Source: Bin87 sp965116785
GTDB taxonomy: Bacteria > Chloroflexota > Dehalococcoidia > Lucifugimonadales > UBA3495
Length of the DNA: 64,000 nucleotides
Direction: 5' to 3'
Assembly (NCBI GenBank): GCA_965116785.1
Contig: OZ220731.1
Location: forward strand, 4,216,001 to 4,280,000
The translations under genes were made by a program, and so were the position numbers. This document shows, one piece after another, positions 44,901-53,063 of the stretch; the first letter of the stretch is position 1, and every line of letters begins with the position of its first letter. The notes beneath the pieces are model-generated. The model did no database searches. It was given only the letters and a program-made list of their open reading frames with translations, and was not told where the DNA came from.

Positions 44901-47636
44901 CTCCACACCCGGGGATAGTCCGGCGACAACTCGCTCCCAGTTGCTGGACTGCGATTCGTCCAGGGCGCTGGCCACCAGACCCGGATAAATGATGGCGCCG
45001 TCTGTCCCGGCCACCTCCAGCAGCATCCCCGTCACGCTCACACCCTCGGGCTGAGCGGGCGCCTCCCAACTGAGAATGACACTCTCATGGGTAACGTTGC
45101 CGGCCAGATTGACCGGTGGATTCGGCGCCGGCGCCGCGGGGGGCGGGGTAGGGGCGGGCTCCGTCAGGCGGTCGGGCACGGGCACGTCGCTGAAATCCCA
45201 ATTCTGGTTCCACAGAATGCCGTAATCCGACCAACCGGAGGCGTCGACGTTGTTCACCGCCTGCACCTCGAAGGCGTAGTACCTCAGGTTTGGCGACAGG
45301 TTCCGCACGATGGCGCGCGAGCCGTCAAACTCGATCTCGATACCCTGTCCGGGCAACACCACGTAGCGCGCTCTACCGTTGTCCCATAACCGCACCTCGT
45401 AGTATTGCGCCCGGTCAATGTCCTCCCAGTCCACTTCGAAAATCCCGCTGTGCAAGGGAGTGATTTCCGGCGTGTCCGGCGTACCGGCTGGGGCCAGCCT
45501 GACGTTGGTGAGCACGTTCAATTGGTCCGAATATACGGCTTCGTCGGCGGTCTCCAGCTTCACCCGGAAGCGGTACCTTGTGTTCTCGGTCAGCCCGCTG
45601 CTGGTCACATTCCATCCGGTTGACCCGAAAGTGTCCAGGTCGGTTGCCACTGATTGAACGTGATCGAAACTGCCGGACCCTTCGGCCCGTTCCAGGTACA
45701 TCTCTGAGACGGAAACCGCCGCCGGCTGCGCCGGCACCCGCCACGTGAGCGTCGCGCTCTGGTGAGTCAACGACTCCACCGACAAGTTAATCGGAGGGGC
45801 GACGGACGTGAGTGGATGGGTATTCTCCTGCGGCGGACTACTTGGCGTATTCGCTGACGCCTCGGTCACGCTGATGGTCACCGTGGCGGTGGCCGTACCC
45901 CCGTTGCCGTCGTCCGCCTGCATCGTCAGTGTGTAGGATGGCGTCGTCGCATGGTCCAACGCCCCCGCCGTGGTGATTGCGCCGCTGCTGCCGTCGATGG
46001 CGAACTTGCCGTCGCCATTGCCCGACTCGATGCTGTAGGTCAGCCCGTCGCTGTCGGCGTCGGTGGCGGAAACCGTTCCCACGGCGGTTCCGGTGGCCGC
46101 GTCATCGGCGATGGAGAAGTTGTAGGCCGCACCGCCGAACTCCGGGGCGGTGTTTTCAACGACCTCGGTCACCGTGACGTTCACCGTGGCGGTGTCCGTG
46201 CCGCCGTTGCCGTCGTCGGCCTGCACCGTCAGCGCGTAGGACGGCGTTGTAGCATGGTCCAGCGCTCCCGCCGTGGTGACGGCGCCGCTGCTGCCGTCGA
46301 TGGCGAACTTGCCGTCGCCGTTGCCCGACTCGATGCTGTAGGTCAGCCCGTCGCTGTCCGCGTCGCTTGCAGAGACGGTTCCCACGGCGGTGCCGTTTGC
46401 CGCGTCTTCTGCCACCGAGAAGTTGTAGGTCGCGCTGCCGAACTGCGGCGAACGGTTGGCCTGGGTGACCGTGAAGGACATTTCCAGGGTTCCCAACTCG
46501 TCGCCGCCGAGATTGCTGTTCGCGTAGGCCGTGGCCGTCAGGGTGTAGCTGCCCGCGGGCAGGGTATCGCCGTTGAGGTCGTCTGCGCCGCCGTCTCCGT
46601 ACAGCGAGTAGGGCGCCAGGTTCTCCGTCCGCGAGACCGTCTTGGCCCCGCTCAGTGCCAGTCGGACGCTGCCGATGTTGGCGTTTGCATCCACGTCCGC
46701 CCGGATGCCGTAGCTGCCGCCGTCGGGATCGGCCAATTCCACGCTCGCGCCGTCGGTCAGCGCCGCCAGCATGGTCTGATCCGATGCGTCCACCAGGGTG
46801 AAACCGGTCAGCGGGCCGGGCGACGTCTCCTCCACGTCGGTCACGGTGACATTGACCGTGGCGGTGGCCGTGCCGCCGTTGCCGTCGTCGGCCTGCACCG
46901 TCAGCGCGTAGGACGGCGTTGTAGCATGGTCCAGCGCTCCCGTCGTGGTGATGGCGCCGCTGCTGCCATCCATGGCGAACTTGCCGTCGCCGTTGCCGGT
47001 CTCGATGCTGTAGGTCAGGCCGTCGTCGTCAGCATCCGTCGCCGACACGCTGCCCACGGCGGTTCCCGTGGCCGCGTCTTCCGCCACCGAGAAGCTGTAC
47101 GTCGCGCTGCCGAAGACCGGCGCGCGGTTGGTCTGGGCTATCGTGAAGGACACTTCCAGCGTCCCCAATTCGTCGCCGCCCAGGCGACTCTCGGCGTAGG
47201 CCGTCGCGGTCAGGGTGTAGCTGCCCGCCGGCAGAGGCTCGCCGTCCAGCGCGTCCGCGCCGCCGTCGCCGTACAGCGAGTAGGGCGCCAGGTTCTCCGT
47301 CCTGGGGCCGACTGACTTGGCGCCGCTCAACTCCAGGCTGACGCTGCCCACGCTCTCGCCGTCGGCCAGGTCCGCGCGGATGCCGTAGCTGCCGCCGTTC
47401 GGGTCCGCCAGTTCCACGCTCGCCCCATCGGTCAGCGTCGCCAGTTCCGTCTGGTCCGAGGCGTCCACCAGGGTGAAGCCCGCCAGGGGGCCCGCTCCCG
47501 GCTCCTGGGCCAGCGCCGGCAGGGCGTAGAGCAGCGCCAGCGCCACCGCAACGGCCGCCACCAAGCCAATTGCCGCCATGGCCGACGGCCTGGCGTTGCG
47601 AGCTTTCATCGTTCCGTTGCTGGTCTGCGATGCCAT
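41958..47636 (-). CDS. Array gene B1: secreted PYSLYGD/cadherin/FN3/PPC-like protein, 1892 aa
   Basis: The start 'MASQTSNGTMKA' at 47636 follows GAGGG. The signal peptide ends near 'LPALAQ' (about 47). The head has PYSLYGD, cadherin, PYSLYGD, then two to three cadherin repeats (to about residue 610). The middle has FN3-type domains with 'ATLTWRVPAQPAAVSV' and 'VILSWEAPAQPEGVSV'. From about 1150 there are beta-sandwiches of the pre-peptidase C-terminal (PPC) kind ('DYFKFTIDGRKLVKLSLEVG', 'EDAGTYYIHVSS', 'EPGKYYVRVHRD'). FN3 domains close the protein, which ends 'CHISYSPQSGSL'. Its head is nearly identical to that of B2, while the tails differ. The PPC-like parts often occur in secreted enzymes and adhesins; no protease motif is present. 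It is likely extracellular and adhesive. Confidence 0.85.
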   Translation of the reverse strand: MASQTSNGTMKARNARPSAMAAIGLVAAVAVALALLYALPALAQEPGAGPLAGFTLVDASDQTELATLTDGASVELADPNGGSYGIRADLADGESVGSVSLELSGAKSVGPRTENLAPYSLYGDGGADALDGEPLPAGSYTLTATAYAESRLGGDELGTLEVSFTIAQTNRAPVFGSATYSFSVAEDAATGTAVGSVSATDADDDGLTYSIETGNGDGKFAMDGSSGAITTTGALDHATTPSYALTVQADDGNGGTATATVNVTVTDVEETSPGPLTGFTLVDASDQTMLAALTDGASVELADPDGGSYGIRADVDANANIGSVRLALSGAKTVSRTENLAPYSLYGDGGADDLNGDTLPAGSYTLTATAYANSNLGGDELGTLEMSFTVTQANRSPQFGSATYNFSVAEDAANGTAVGTVSASDADSDGLTYSIESGNGDGKFAIDGSSGAVTTAGALDHATTPSYALTVQADDGNGGTDTATVNVTVTEVVENTAPEFGGAAYNFSIADDAATGTAVGTVSATDADSDGLTYSIESGNGDGKFAIDGSSGAITTAGALDHATTPSYTLTMQADDGNGGTATATVTISVTEASANTPSSPPQENTHPLTSVAPPINLSVESLTHQSATLTWRVPAQPAAVSVSEMYLERAEGSGSFDHVQSVATDLDTFGSTGWNVTSSGLTENTRYRFRVKLETADEAVYSDQLNVLTNVRLAPAGTPDTPEITPLHSGIFEVDWEDIDRAQYYEVRLWDNGRARYVVLPGQGIEIEFDGSRAIVRNLSPNLRYYAFEVQAVNNVDASGWSDYGILWNQNWDFSDVPVPDRLTEPAPTPPPAAPAPNPPVNLAGNVTHESVILSWEAPAQPEGVSVTGMLLEVAGTDGAIIYPGLVASALDESQSSNWERVVAGLSPGVEYRSRVSLYTDASIAFSDVLRLTTHSDPPALPTDLQGFVTSESVLLLWTMPDQPDWVQVDRLEVGRAPAMAEGAERLEWQEGGGKYQYTDGDVEAGADYVYDVRLVTGTGTYRSQGISLTTDAAFDFSKSDGSDVTGQPGPTGLEADLLDPETVSLDWTAPVEITPTGYQILRREEGVDQAGAFRILVANTSSTSTYYEDNSVEAETTYEYQVKGIAGKSLTAPSNSVSVTTPVEPVFDDATELDVAEAPQRKWHTYWDAMEVSTVKEVSPVVPVYIFTLDSASQVSFEVKTGGWPNEYFPRDTDSEWYRLIFDVRDERGNVLVRSRPKHPNSSVIPHYLGATLDAGTYYLVSWAPPGQLYCPGSCPPTKEWKIAVEYWLEEETNANDESSGAEGLDVSEVENISKYFFGMLDRGEGDGSDYFKFTIDGRKLVKLSLEVGQEGLHYEIDYQPNREVNASLSLKDSEGKELAASTGLANGTPIKLLLEDAGTYYIHVSSLDDDNNLYKFKFGLFNPDYAPTVSGTLDVTKAAKSEQRREVTMAEDVHEHFFEFTIDEEKDVGVGLTGLDSNFDVDLISEYGRTLHTSASSGTGGEWMRHVLEPGKYYVRVHRDSSNASAEADYTLRFHLDPATWYTRWTEFLFRRWGERHWQAPDLPVFPDPLDSVVYENDDTFSSSRDLDRIALEWDLPDAGSSTVTRYVLQRSEDRGTTWTDIHASTTSFTSFNDPHVQPYEDYRYRMKLETGDGDVYSSVHIVTVGSRIFTTNLRATEITHDSLKLEWDMPFEDEDVEGYLILDSKLRAGSFRILVLSTRTKDTSYVLENLSPERTYDLMVIPIIHGDWASEVGYSEIRFTVSENSANRTTRKFGATTHKTAGNFHFRRTDDRDFWLSWFFGGTGSASGYEVERTTRGAGGTEIRVYEIDGKFNTIFVDRYFRAGVTSYRVRHVYTDGTYGSWMTGVLDPCHSNQCHISYSPQSGSLRE
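46180..47108 (-). repeat. Block shared with 61045-61977 (B1/B2 heads)
   Basis: About 930 bases with no difference in the lines I compared by eye. It covers part of two cadherin repeats and the PYSLYGD module between them. Similarity drops sharply at the CGAAGACCGGCGCGCGGTT / CGAAGGTCGGCGCGCGGTT boundary, then resumes. The sharp edge suggests gene conversion on top of duplication. Confidence 0.7.
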
Positions 47637-47708
47637 GATGCCACGTATCCCTCGCTGATTTTCGTTACGACGTACGACTATGCACACGGATTCGTGCAGC
47701 ATTGCGGG

Positions 47709-47722
47709 ACAATATAACGAAA
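47709..47722 (-). promoter_or_regulatory. Shared upstream box of B1
   Basis: TTTCGTTATATTGT, 73 bases before the ATG, again with an AT-rich run and TTAGTATGTCAATA (plus) further upstream. Confidence 0.55.
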
Positions 47723-47830
47723 AGTGAACGGCATATATATAGTATTAGTATGTATTTATATATGATTATTCGTATTATTAGTATGTCAATACATGCCGTC
47801 GGGCAAGACCGGGCGCGACCGGCAACAAAC

Positions 47831-47858
47831 GGGGGCGGCGCGTCCCAACGCCGCCCCC
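47831..47858 (-). terminator. Hairpin terminator after A3
   Basis: Arms GGGGGCGGCG / CGCCGCCCCC, loop CGTCCCAA, followed on minus by GTTTGTTGCCGG. It lies 62 bases past the A3 stop. Confidence 0.8.
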
Positions 47859-47920
47859 GCAGGGTTCCGGTATTGCCGGGCGTGCCGGCTTTTTGCGTTT
47901 GGCCTGCTGCTCCGGGGTCG

Positions 47921-50900
47921 TCAGCTCGAAGCACGGGTGATGGTTACCGTGTAGGCGTAGGTGTCGGTCCCGTTGGGCGCCGTCACCGTGATGGTGATCA
48001 CGTTCTCACCCGTGGCCAGGTTCACTTGGTAGCCATCAGTCCCACCGTCGAAGTCGTTGAGCTTGATGCCCCCGCCTTCGTCGGTGGCGCTGATGGCCAC
48101 GGCCGCCAAGCCGTCGGTGAAGGCCTGCTCATACGTGATGGTGGTCACGTCAACGTCGTTGGCGACCTCGGCGGTGTAGTTGGGCCGGCCGTGGATGAAG
48201 TGGCCGAAGTCCACGTCGCTCAGCTCCAGGGAGAACAGCTTGGCGTTGGGCGGCAGCGCGTAGGCGTAGATCGAGGTCGGCGAACCGGACCACTTGGTGC
48301 TGAGCACCCACATGGTCCTGCCGTCGGACCACATGCCACCGGGGCGGGTCATTCCGTCCTCGCCCACCGGGATATCCATGCCCGGCACCCGCTCTCCGTC
48401 GGCGAGGCGGTGGGCCTCCAGACGGGACGCGGAGTTGTCCCAGTTGGACACCACCCACAGCAGGGTGCCGTCGGACCACAGGTTGAAGGAGCCTTTCTCG
48501 TGGTAATTCCCCCAGTCGGTTCCGGTGGTGTTAATGGGGATGTCCGCGGTTGACTTCCGGGCCTTGGTCTCAAAGTCGTAGGCTTTGAGCACGCCTCCGA
48601 CCAACCTGGCGGTGCCGCCGGAATCATCCTCGATCCACGAGGCCCAGAAGGTCTCGCCATCGGACCAGATGTCGCGGACGCCCCGCCAACCGTCCTCATC
48701 GAGGAAGCTCTCTCCGTCCAGGACAGACACCGGATTGTAGGACTGGGCGTCAATCGCGTCAACCACTGTACTGGACCACGGTTCAGTACCCGTGATCCAC
48801 ATCGTGTCGCCGTCGGACCAGAGTCCCGTTTCCACCCAGTTCCACGGGTTAACGGTGCGCCGGTAGTCCTTCCCCGACCTGCGCGCTCCGGTATCGAGAT
48901 CGTAGGCGTAGATGGTGATGTCCTGGTTGCTCGGCGTCCACAGCGTCTCGCCGTCGGACCAGATGTCGTGGGGCTCCTTTCTTCGGATATTGCCGGCTGG
49001 AATATCCTTGTCGGAGTCCCGGGATATGGCTCGGAAGCGCAGGGTGTAGGTCTGCGTGGCGGAGCCGTCCTGGGAATCCACCCTGACGTCAATAACCGCG
49101 TTGATTTCGCCGTCCAGGGCAACCTGGTGGCCGTTGGTGTGATCGTCGTCGTTATCGTCCGGCGTTATCGTAACCGTCGCGCCGGTGTGGTTGGGCTTGG
49201 CGAGCACCCTGGTGGTCAGCCCATGCACGATCTGATGAGTGGTCATCGTGTACCGGTACTCGGTAACCGCGCTGTCGAAGGTCGGGCTCATCGTGACATC
49301 CTCCGTGCTCAGGGAGGACAGCGTAGCGTCGTCCGACAGGGTCCCGGTGGTGCCTTCCAGCTGGGTCAGCGTCAGGGTGTAGTCACGCGAACCATGGGCG
49401 TTGGTGACCGTGACGGTGATGGTGGTCACGCCGTTGCGCACCAGGTTCACCTCGTGCCGTTGAGTGTTGCGTACGGCGTCTCTGGGGGTAATCTCTACGG
49501 TTGCATCATCCGCGTAAGCGTCTGCGGCCACCGTAACCCGCGTGATGTCACCGGCCACGTTGCGGGAGTATTCTGTAATCTCAGGAGAGAAGGCGTCCAG
49601 GTTCACCCCGCTCACCGCCAGGCTCTTCAGCCGGGTGTCGGTGGGCAGTTCGTACACGAACACCTTGTCGCTGTAGGCGTCCGCCACCCACATTTTGGTG
49701 CCGTTCGACCATATTCCCCGAGGCCGGAGATTCTCCGTTGACGTATTGAAGTCCAGGTGCGGCGCCCGCTGCCAGCCGTCCAGCGTGTAGGCGTACACCT
49801 TCTGGTCGTGGCCCTCGTAAACTACGTCCTCCGGGTTGTCGATATAGTTTCCAAACCTGTCCGATACCCACATGGTAGTGCCGTCCGACCACAAGCCCAC
49901 CGGGTTGTTGTTCCCGCCGCTGGTGAGCAGCGTCTTCACGTGGGCCTGGGTTTCCAGGTTGTGGACGTAGATCCTGGTCCGGACGAACTCGGCGATGTAC
50001 ATGTTCTCGCCGTCGGACCACAAGCCCACCGGAGTCCGGGCCTTCTCATTCGGGGCTCCGAGGTCGTCAAAGTCCTCGTCAGATTTGCGGTCTCCGGCGG
50101 CGAAGGCAGGGACGTCGTTGCCGACGTCGTCATTGCGGTGGTAGGCAAGCACGGCGTCGATGCGCCCGGCGGAAGCCCACACCGTATCATCGTTCATCCA
50201 GATGCCGGTGGCGGTATCCCGCAGTTCTACGAGATATGGATCGGACATATCGGGGATGTCAAGTTCAATGTCCTTGTCGGCGACACGGGTGCCGGTGCCC
50301 AGGACGTAAGCGTACAGATTCGCATACCAGTCGCCCGATTCCAGGGCCGACACCCACAGGGTGTCGCCGTCGGACCACAGGCCGTGGGGCCGCAGGTATT
50401 CCACCGACACCGTACCCACCGTGGCGCCGCCGGCGTTCCTTTGCGCCATCGCTGCTCGGCCAACAGCGCCGGCTGCGTCCTGCGACAGCTCCGACTGGGG
50501 ATCCGGGACGGGTTCGGACGCAGACTTCATGAAACGGACATAGGACACGCCGTCGGCGGTGGTGCCGTGCTCAAGGGCCGAAACAGGCGGCTCCGAGACC
50601 GTGAATGACGCTTCCAACGTCCCCAACTCGTCGCCACCCAGGTCACTCTCCGCGTAGGCCGTGGCCGTCAGGGTGTAGCCGCCGGCCGGCAGCGACGCGC
50701 CGTCCAGTCCGTCCGCTTCGCTGTAGCCATACAGTGAGTACGGCGCCGCGTTCTCCGTCCGAGAGACGCTCTTGGCGCCGCTGAGCGACAACTCCACGCT
50801 GCCGATGGTGGCCTCCGTGTCCACGCCGGCGCGGACGGCGTAACTCCCGCCGTCCGGGTCCGCAAGCTCCACGCTCGCCCCGTCGGTCAGCGTCGCCAGC

Positions 50901-52759
50901 ACAGACTGATCCGATGCGTCCACCAGGGTGAAGCCGGTCAGCGGGCCGGGCGACGACTCCGCCACGTCGGTAACGCTGACGTTCACGGTTGCGGTGTCCG
51001 TGCCGCCGTCGTCATCGCTGGCCTGCACCGTCAGCGCGTGCGACGGATCCGACTCGTAGTCCAGCTCGCCGGCCAGCGTGATGGCGCCGGAGTCGCCGTT
51101 GATGGCGAACTTGCCTTCCCCGTTCCCCGACTCGATGGTGTAGGTAATGCCATCGTCGTCGGCATCCGTAGCCGAGGCGGTTCCTACCGCGGCGCCGATT
51201 GCCGCGTCTTCGGCGATGGAGAAGTTATACGTCACGCTGCCGAACTCCGGCGCGTTGTTGGCTTTGGTGATGGTGAACGAGATTTCCAGGGTTCCCAACT
51301 CGTCGCCGCCGAGATTTCGGTTCGCGTAGGCCGTCGCGGTGAGGTTGTAGCTGCCGGCCGGCAGCGACTCGCCGTCCAGGTTCCTGCTTTCGCCGTCCCG
51401 GTGGTCGCCGTACAGCGAGTAGGGGGCCAAATTCTCTGTGCGCGAGACGCTCTTGGCGCCGCTGAGCGACAACTCCACGCTGCCGATGGTGGCCTCCGTA
51501 TCCACGTCGGCGCGGACGGCGTAACTCCCGCCGTCGGGGTCCGCAAGCTCCACGCTCGCCCCGTCGGTCAGCGTCGCCAGCACAGACTGATCCGATGCGT
51601 CCACCAGGGTGAAGCCGGTCAGCGGGCCGGGCGACGATTCCGCCACGTCGGTAACGCTGACGTTCACGGTTGCGGTGTCCGTGCCGCCGTCGTCATCGCT
51701 GGCCTGCACCGTCAGCGTGTGTGACGTGTCCTCCTCGTAGTCCAGCTCGCCGGCCAGCGTGATGGCGCCGGAGTCGCCGTTGATGGCGAACTTGCCGTCC
51801 CCGTTTCCCGACTCGATGGTGTAGGTAATGCCGTCGTCGTCGGCATCCGTGGCCGACGCGGTTCCCACCGCTGCGCCTATCGCCGCGTCCTCCGCGATGG
51901 AAAAGTTGTACGTCGCGCTGCCGAACGCGGGAGGCGAGTTTTCGTCCACGTCGGTAACGGATACGTTCACGGTTGCGGTGTCCGTGCCGCCGTCGTCATC
52001 GCTGGCCTGCACCGTCAGCGTGTGTGACGTGTCCTCCTCGTAGTCCAGCTCACCGGCCAGCGTAATGGCGCCGGAGTCGCCGTTGATGGCGAACTTGCCG
52101 TCCCCGTTCCCCGACTCGATGGTGTAGGTAATGCCGTCGTCATCGGCATCCGTGGCCGACGCGGTTCCCACCGCTGCGCCTATCGCCGCGTCCTCCGCCA
52201 CCGAGAAGTTGTACGTCGCGCTGCCGAAGACCGGCGCGCGGTTGGTCTGGGCTATCGTGAAGGACACTTCCAGCGTTCCCAACTCGTCGCCGCCCAGGCT
52301 ACTCTCGGCGTAGGCCGTCGCCGTCAGGGTGTAGCTCCCCGCCGGCAGAGACTCACCGTCCAGACGTCTGGTTGCGCCGCTTCGATGGTCGCCGTACAGC
52401 GAGTAGGGCGCCAGGTTCTCCGTTTTGGGGCCGACTGACTTCGCCCCGCTCAACTCCAGGCTCACGCTGCCCACGCTCTCGCCCTCGGCCAGGTCGGCGC
52501 GGATGCCGTAGCTGCCCCCGTCAGGGTCGGCAATCTCCACGCTCACTCCCTCGGTCAGCGTCGCCAGCTCCGTCTGGTCGGAGGCGTCCACCAGGGTGAA
52601 GCCGGCCAGTGGTCCGGCGTTCGGTTCCTGAGCCAGCGCCGGCAGCGCGTGGATCAGCGCCAGCGCCACCGCCGTGGCCACCAGCAGGGCAAATACACCC
52701 ATGGCCGTCGGCTTGCCACTGATAATATTCATCGTTCCGTTGCCCATCTTCGACGCCAT
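47921..52759 (-). CDS. Array gene A3: secreted PYSLYGD/cadherin/double-propeller protein, 1612 aa
   Basis: The start 'MASKMGNGTMNI' at 52759 has AGAGG eight bases upstream; the in-frame codon at 52888 lacks a site. After the signal peptide come PYSLYGD, two tandem cadherin repeats, PYSLYGD, cadherin, PYSLYGD, propeller 1 (with a longer insert 'FGNYIDNPEDVVYEGHDQK'), two cadherin-like sandwiches, propeller 2 ('DIWSDGETLWTPSNQ') and a tail sandwich containing 'GGGIKLNDFDGGTDGYQVNL'. It is the most diverged of the four A proteins in its C-terminal half, yet its first 100 residues and upstream region are almost the same as in A1. It adds one cadherin repeat relative to A1. It is extracellular, with no anchor motif. 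Confidence 0.85.
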   Translation of the reverse strand: MASKMGNGTMNIISGKPTAMGVFALLVATAVALALIHALPALAQEPNAGPLAGFTLVDASDQTELATLTEGVSVEIADPDGGSYGIRADLAEGESVGSVSLELSGAKSVGPKTENLAPYSLYGDHRSGATRRLDGESLPAGSYTLTATAYAESSLGGDELGTLEVSFTIAQTNRAPVFGSATYNFSVAEDAAIGAAVGTASATDADDDGITYTIESGNGDGKFAINGDSGAITLAGELDYEEDTSHTLTVQASDDDGGTDTATVNVSVTDVDENSPPAFGSATYNFSIAEDAAIGAAVGTASATDADDDGITYTIESGNGDGKFAINGDSGAITLAGELDYEEDTSHTLTVQASDDDGGTDTATVNVSVTDVAESSPGPLTGFTLVDASDQSVLATLTDGASVELADPDGGSYAVRADVDTEATIGSVELSLSGAKSVSRTENLAPYSLYGDHRDGESRNLDGESLPAGSYNLTATAYANRNLGGDELGTLEISFTITKANNAPEFGSVTYNFSIAEDAAIGAAVGTASATDADDDGITYTIESGNGEGKFAINGDSGAITLAGELDYESDPSHALTVQASDDDGGTDTATVNVSVTDVAESSPGPLTGFTLVDASDQSVLATLTDGASVELADPDGGSYAVRAGVDTEATIGSVELSLSGAKSVSRTENAAPYSLYGYSEADGLDGASLPAGGYTLTATAYAESDLGGDELGTLEASFTVSEPPVSALEHGTTADGVSYVRFMKSASEPVPDPQSELSQDAAGAVGRAAMAQRNAGGATVGTVSVEYLRPHGLWSDGDTLWVSALESGDWYANLYAYVLGTGTRVADKDIELDIPDMSDPYLVELRDTATGIWMNDDTVWASAGRIDAVLAYHRNDDVGNDVPAFAAGDRKSDEDFDDLGAPNEKARTPVGLWSDGENMYIAEFVRTRIYVHNLETQAHVKTLLTSGGNNNPVGLWSDGTTMWVSDRFGNYIDNPEDVVYEGHDQKVYAYTLDGWQRAPHLDFNTSTENLRPRGIWSNGTKMWVADAYSDKVFVYELPTDTRLKSLAVSGVNLDAFSPEITEYSRNVAGDITRVTVAADAYADDATVEITPRDAVRNTQRHEVNLVRNGVTTITVTVTNAHGSRDYTLTLTQLEGTTGTLSDDATLSSLSTEDVTMSPTFDSAVTEYRYTMTTHQIVHGLTTRVLAKPNHTGATVTITPDDNDDDHTNGHQVALDGEINAVIDVRVDSQDGSATQTYTLRFRAISRDSDKDIPAGNIRRKEPHDIWSDGETLWTPSNQDITIYAYDLDTGARRSGKDYRRTVNPWNWVETGLWSDGDTMWITGTEPWSSTVVDAIDAQSYNPVSVLDGESFLDEDGWRGVRDIWSDGETFWASWIEDDSGGTARLVGGVLKAYDFETKARKSTADIPINTTGTDWGNYHEKGSFNLWSDGTLLWVVSNWDNSASRLEAHRLADGERVPGMDIPVGEDGMTRPGGMWSDGRTMWVLSTKWSGSPTSIYAYALPPNAKLFSLELSDVDFGHFIHGRPNYTAEVANDVDVTTITYEQAFTDGLAAVAISATDEGGGIKLNDFDGGTDGYQVNLATGENVITITVTAPNGTDTYAYTVTITRASS
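51660..52262 (-). repeat. Tandem duplication of a 303-base cadherin repeat in A3
   Basis: The same bases recur at a period of exactly 303 (for example TGCGGTGTCC at 51671 and 51974), equal to 101 codons. The encoded repeats both read 'NFSIAEDAAIGAAVGTASAT'. A third, more distant copy begins near 50990. Confidence 0.75.
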
Positions 52760-52845
52760 GATGCCGACCTCTTTCGCTGATTGGGTTATTGGCATGACGG
52801 TCATGCGCTCACACCGATGCGGGCCGCAATGCGCGGTAATATGCG

Positions 52846-52859
52846 GTAATATAACGAAA
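52846..52859 (-). promoter_or_regulatory. Shared upstream box of A3
   Basis: TTTCGTTATATTAC, 87 bases before the ATG. The surroundings are almost base-for-base those of A1 (36840-37060), including the second partial box. Confidence 0.55.
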
Positions 52860-52970
52860 GCCCAACTCAATAGATATGGAATTATCATGTAGTTATAAAT
52901 TCAATACGGCGTCAAAAATATGTCATTTTATCGTCAACAGGCATTACAGCTCGCGGACAGCGACAAACGA

Positions 52971-53003
52971 CGGGGGCGGCGCCATGTGTTTGCGCCGCCC
53001 CCG
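52971..53003 (-). terminator. Hairpin terminator after A4, loop CATGTGTTT
   Basis: Same 12-base arms as 37061-37093, in otherwise identical surroundings, but the 9-base loop is its reverse complement. It lies 60 bases past the A4 stop. Confidence 0.8.
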
Positions 53004-53063
53004 CAGGGTTCCGGTAGGCCGGGCGCGCCGCCTGTCCGCGCCTGGCCTGTTGCTCCGGCGTCG

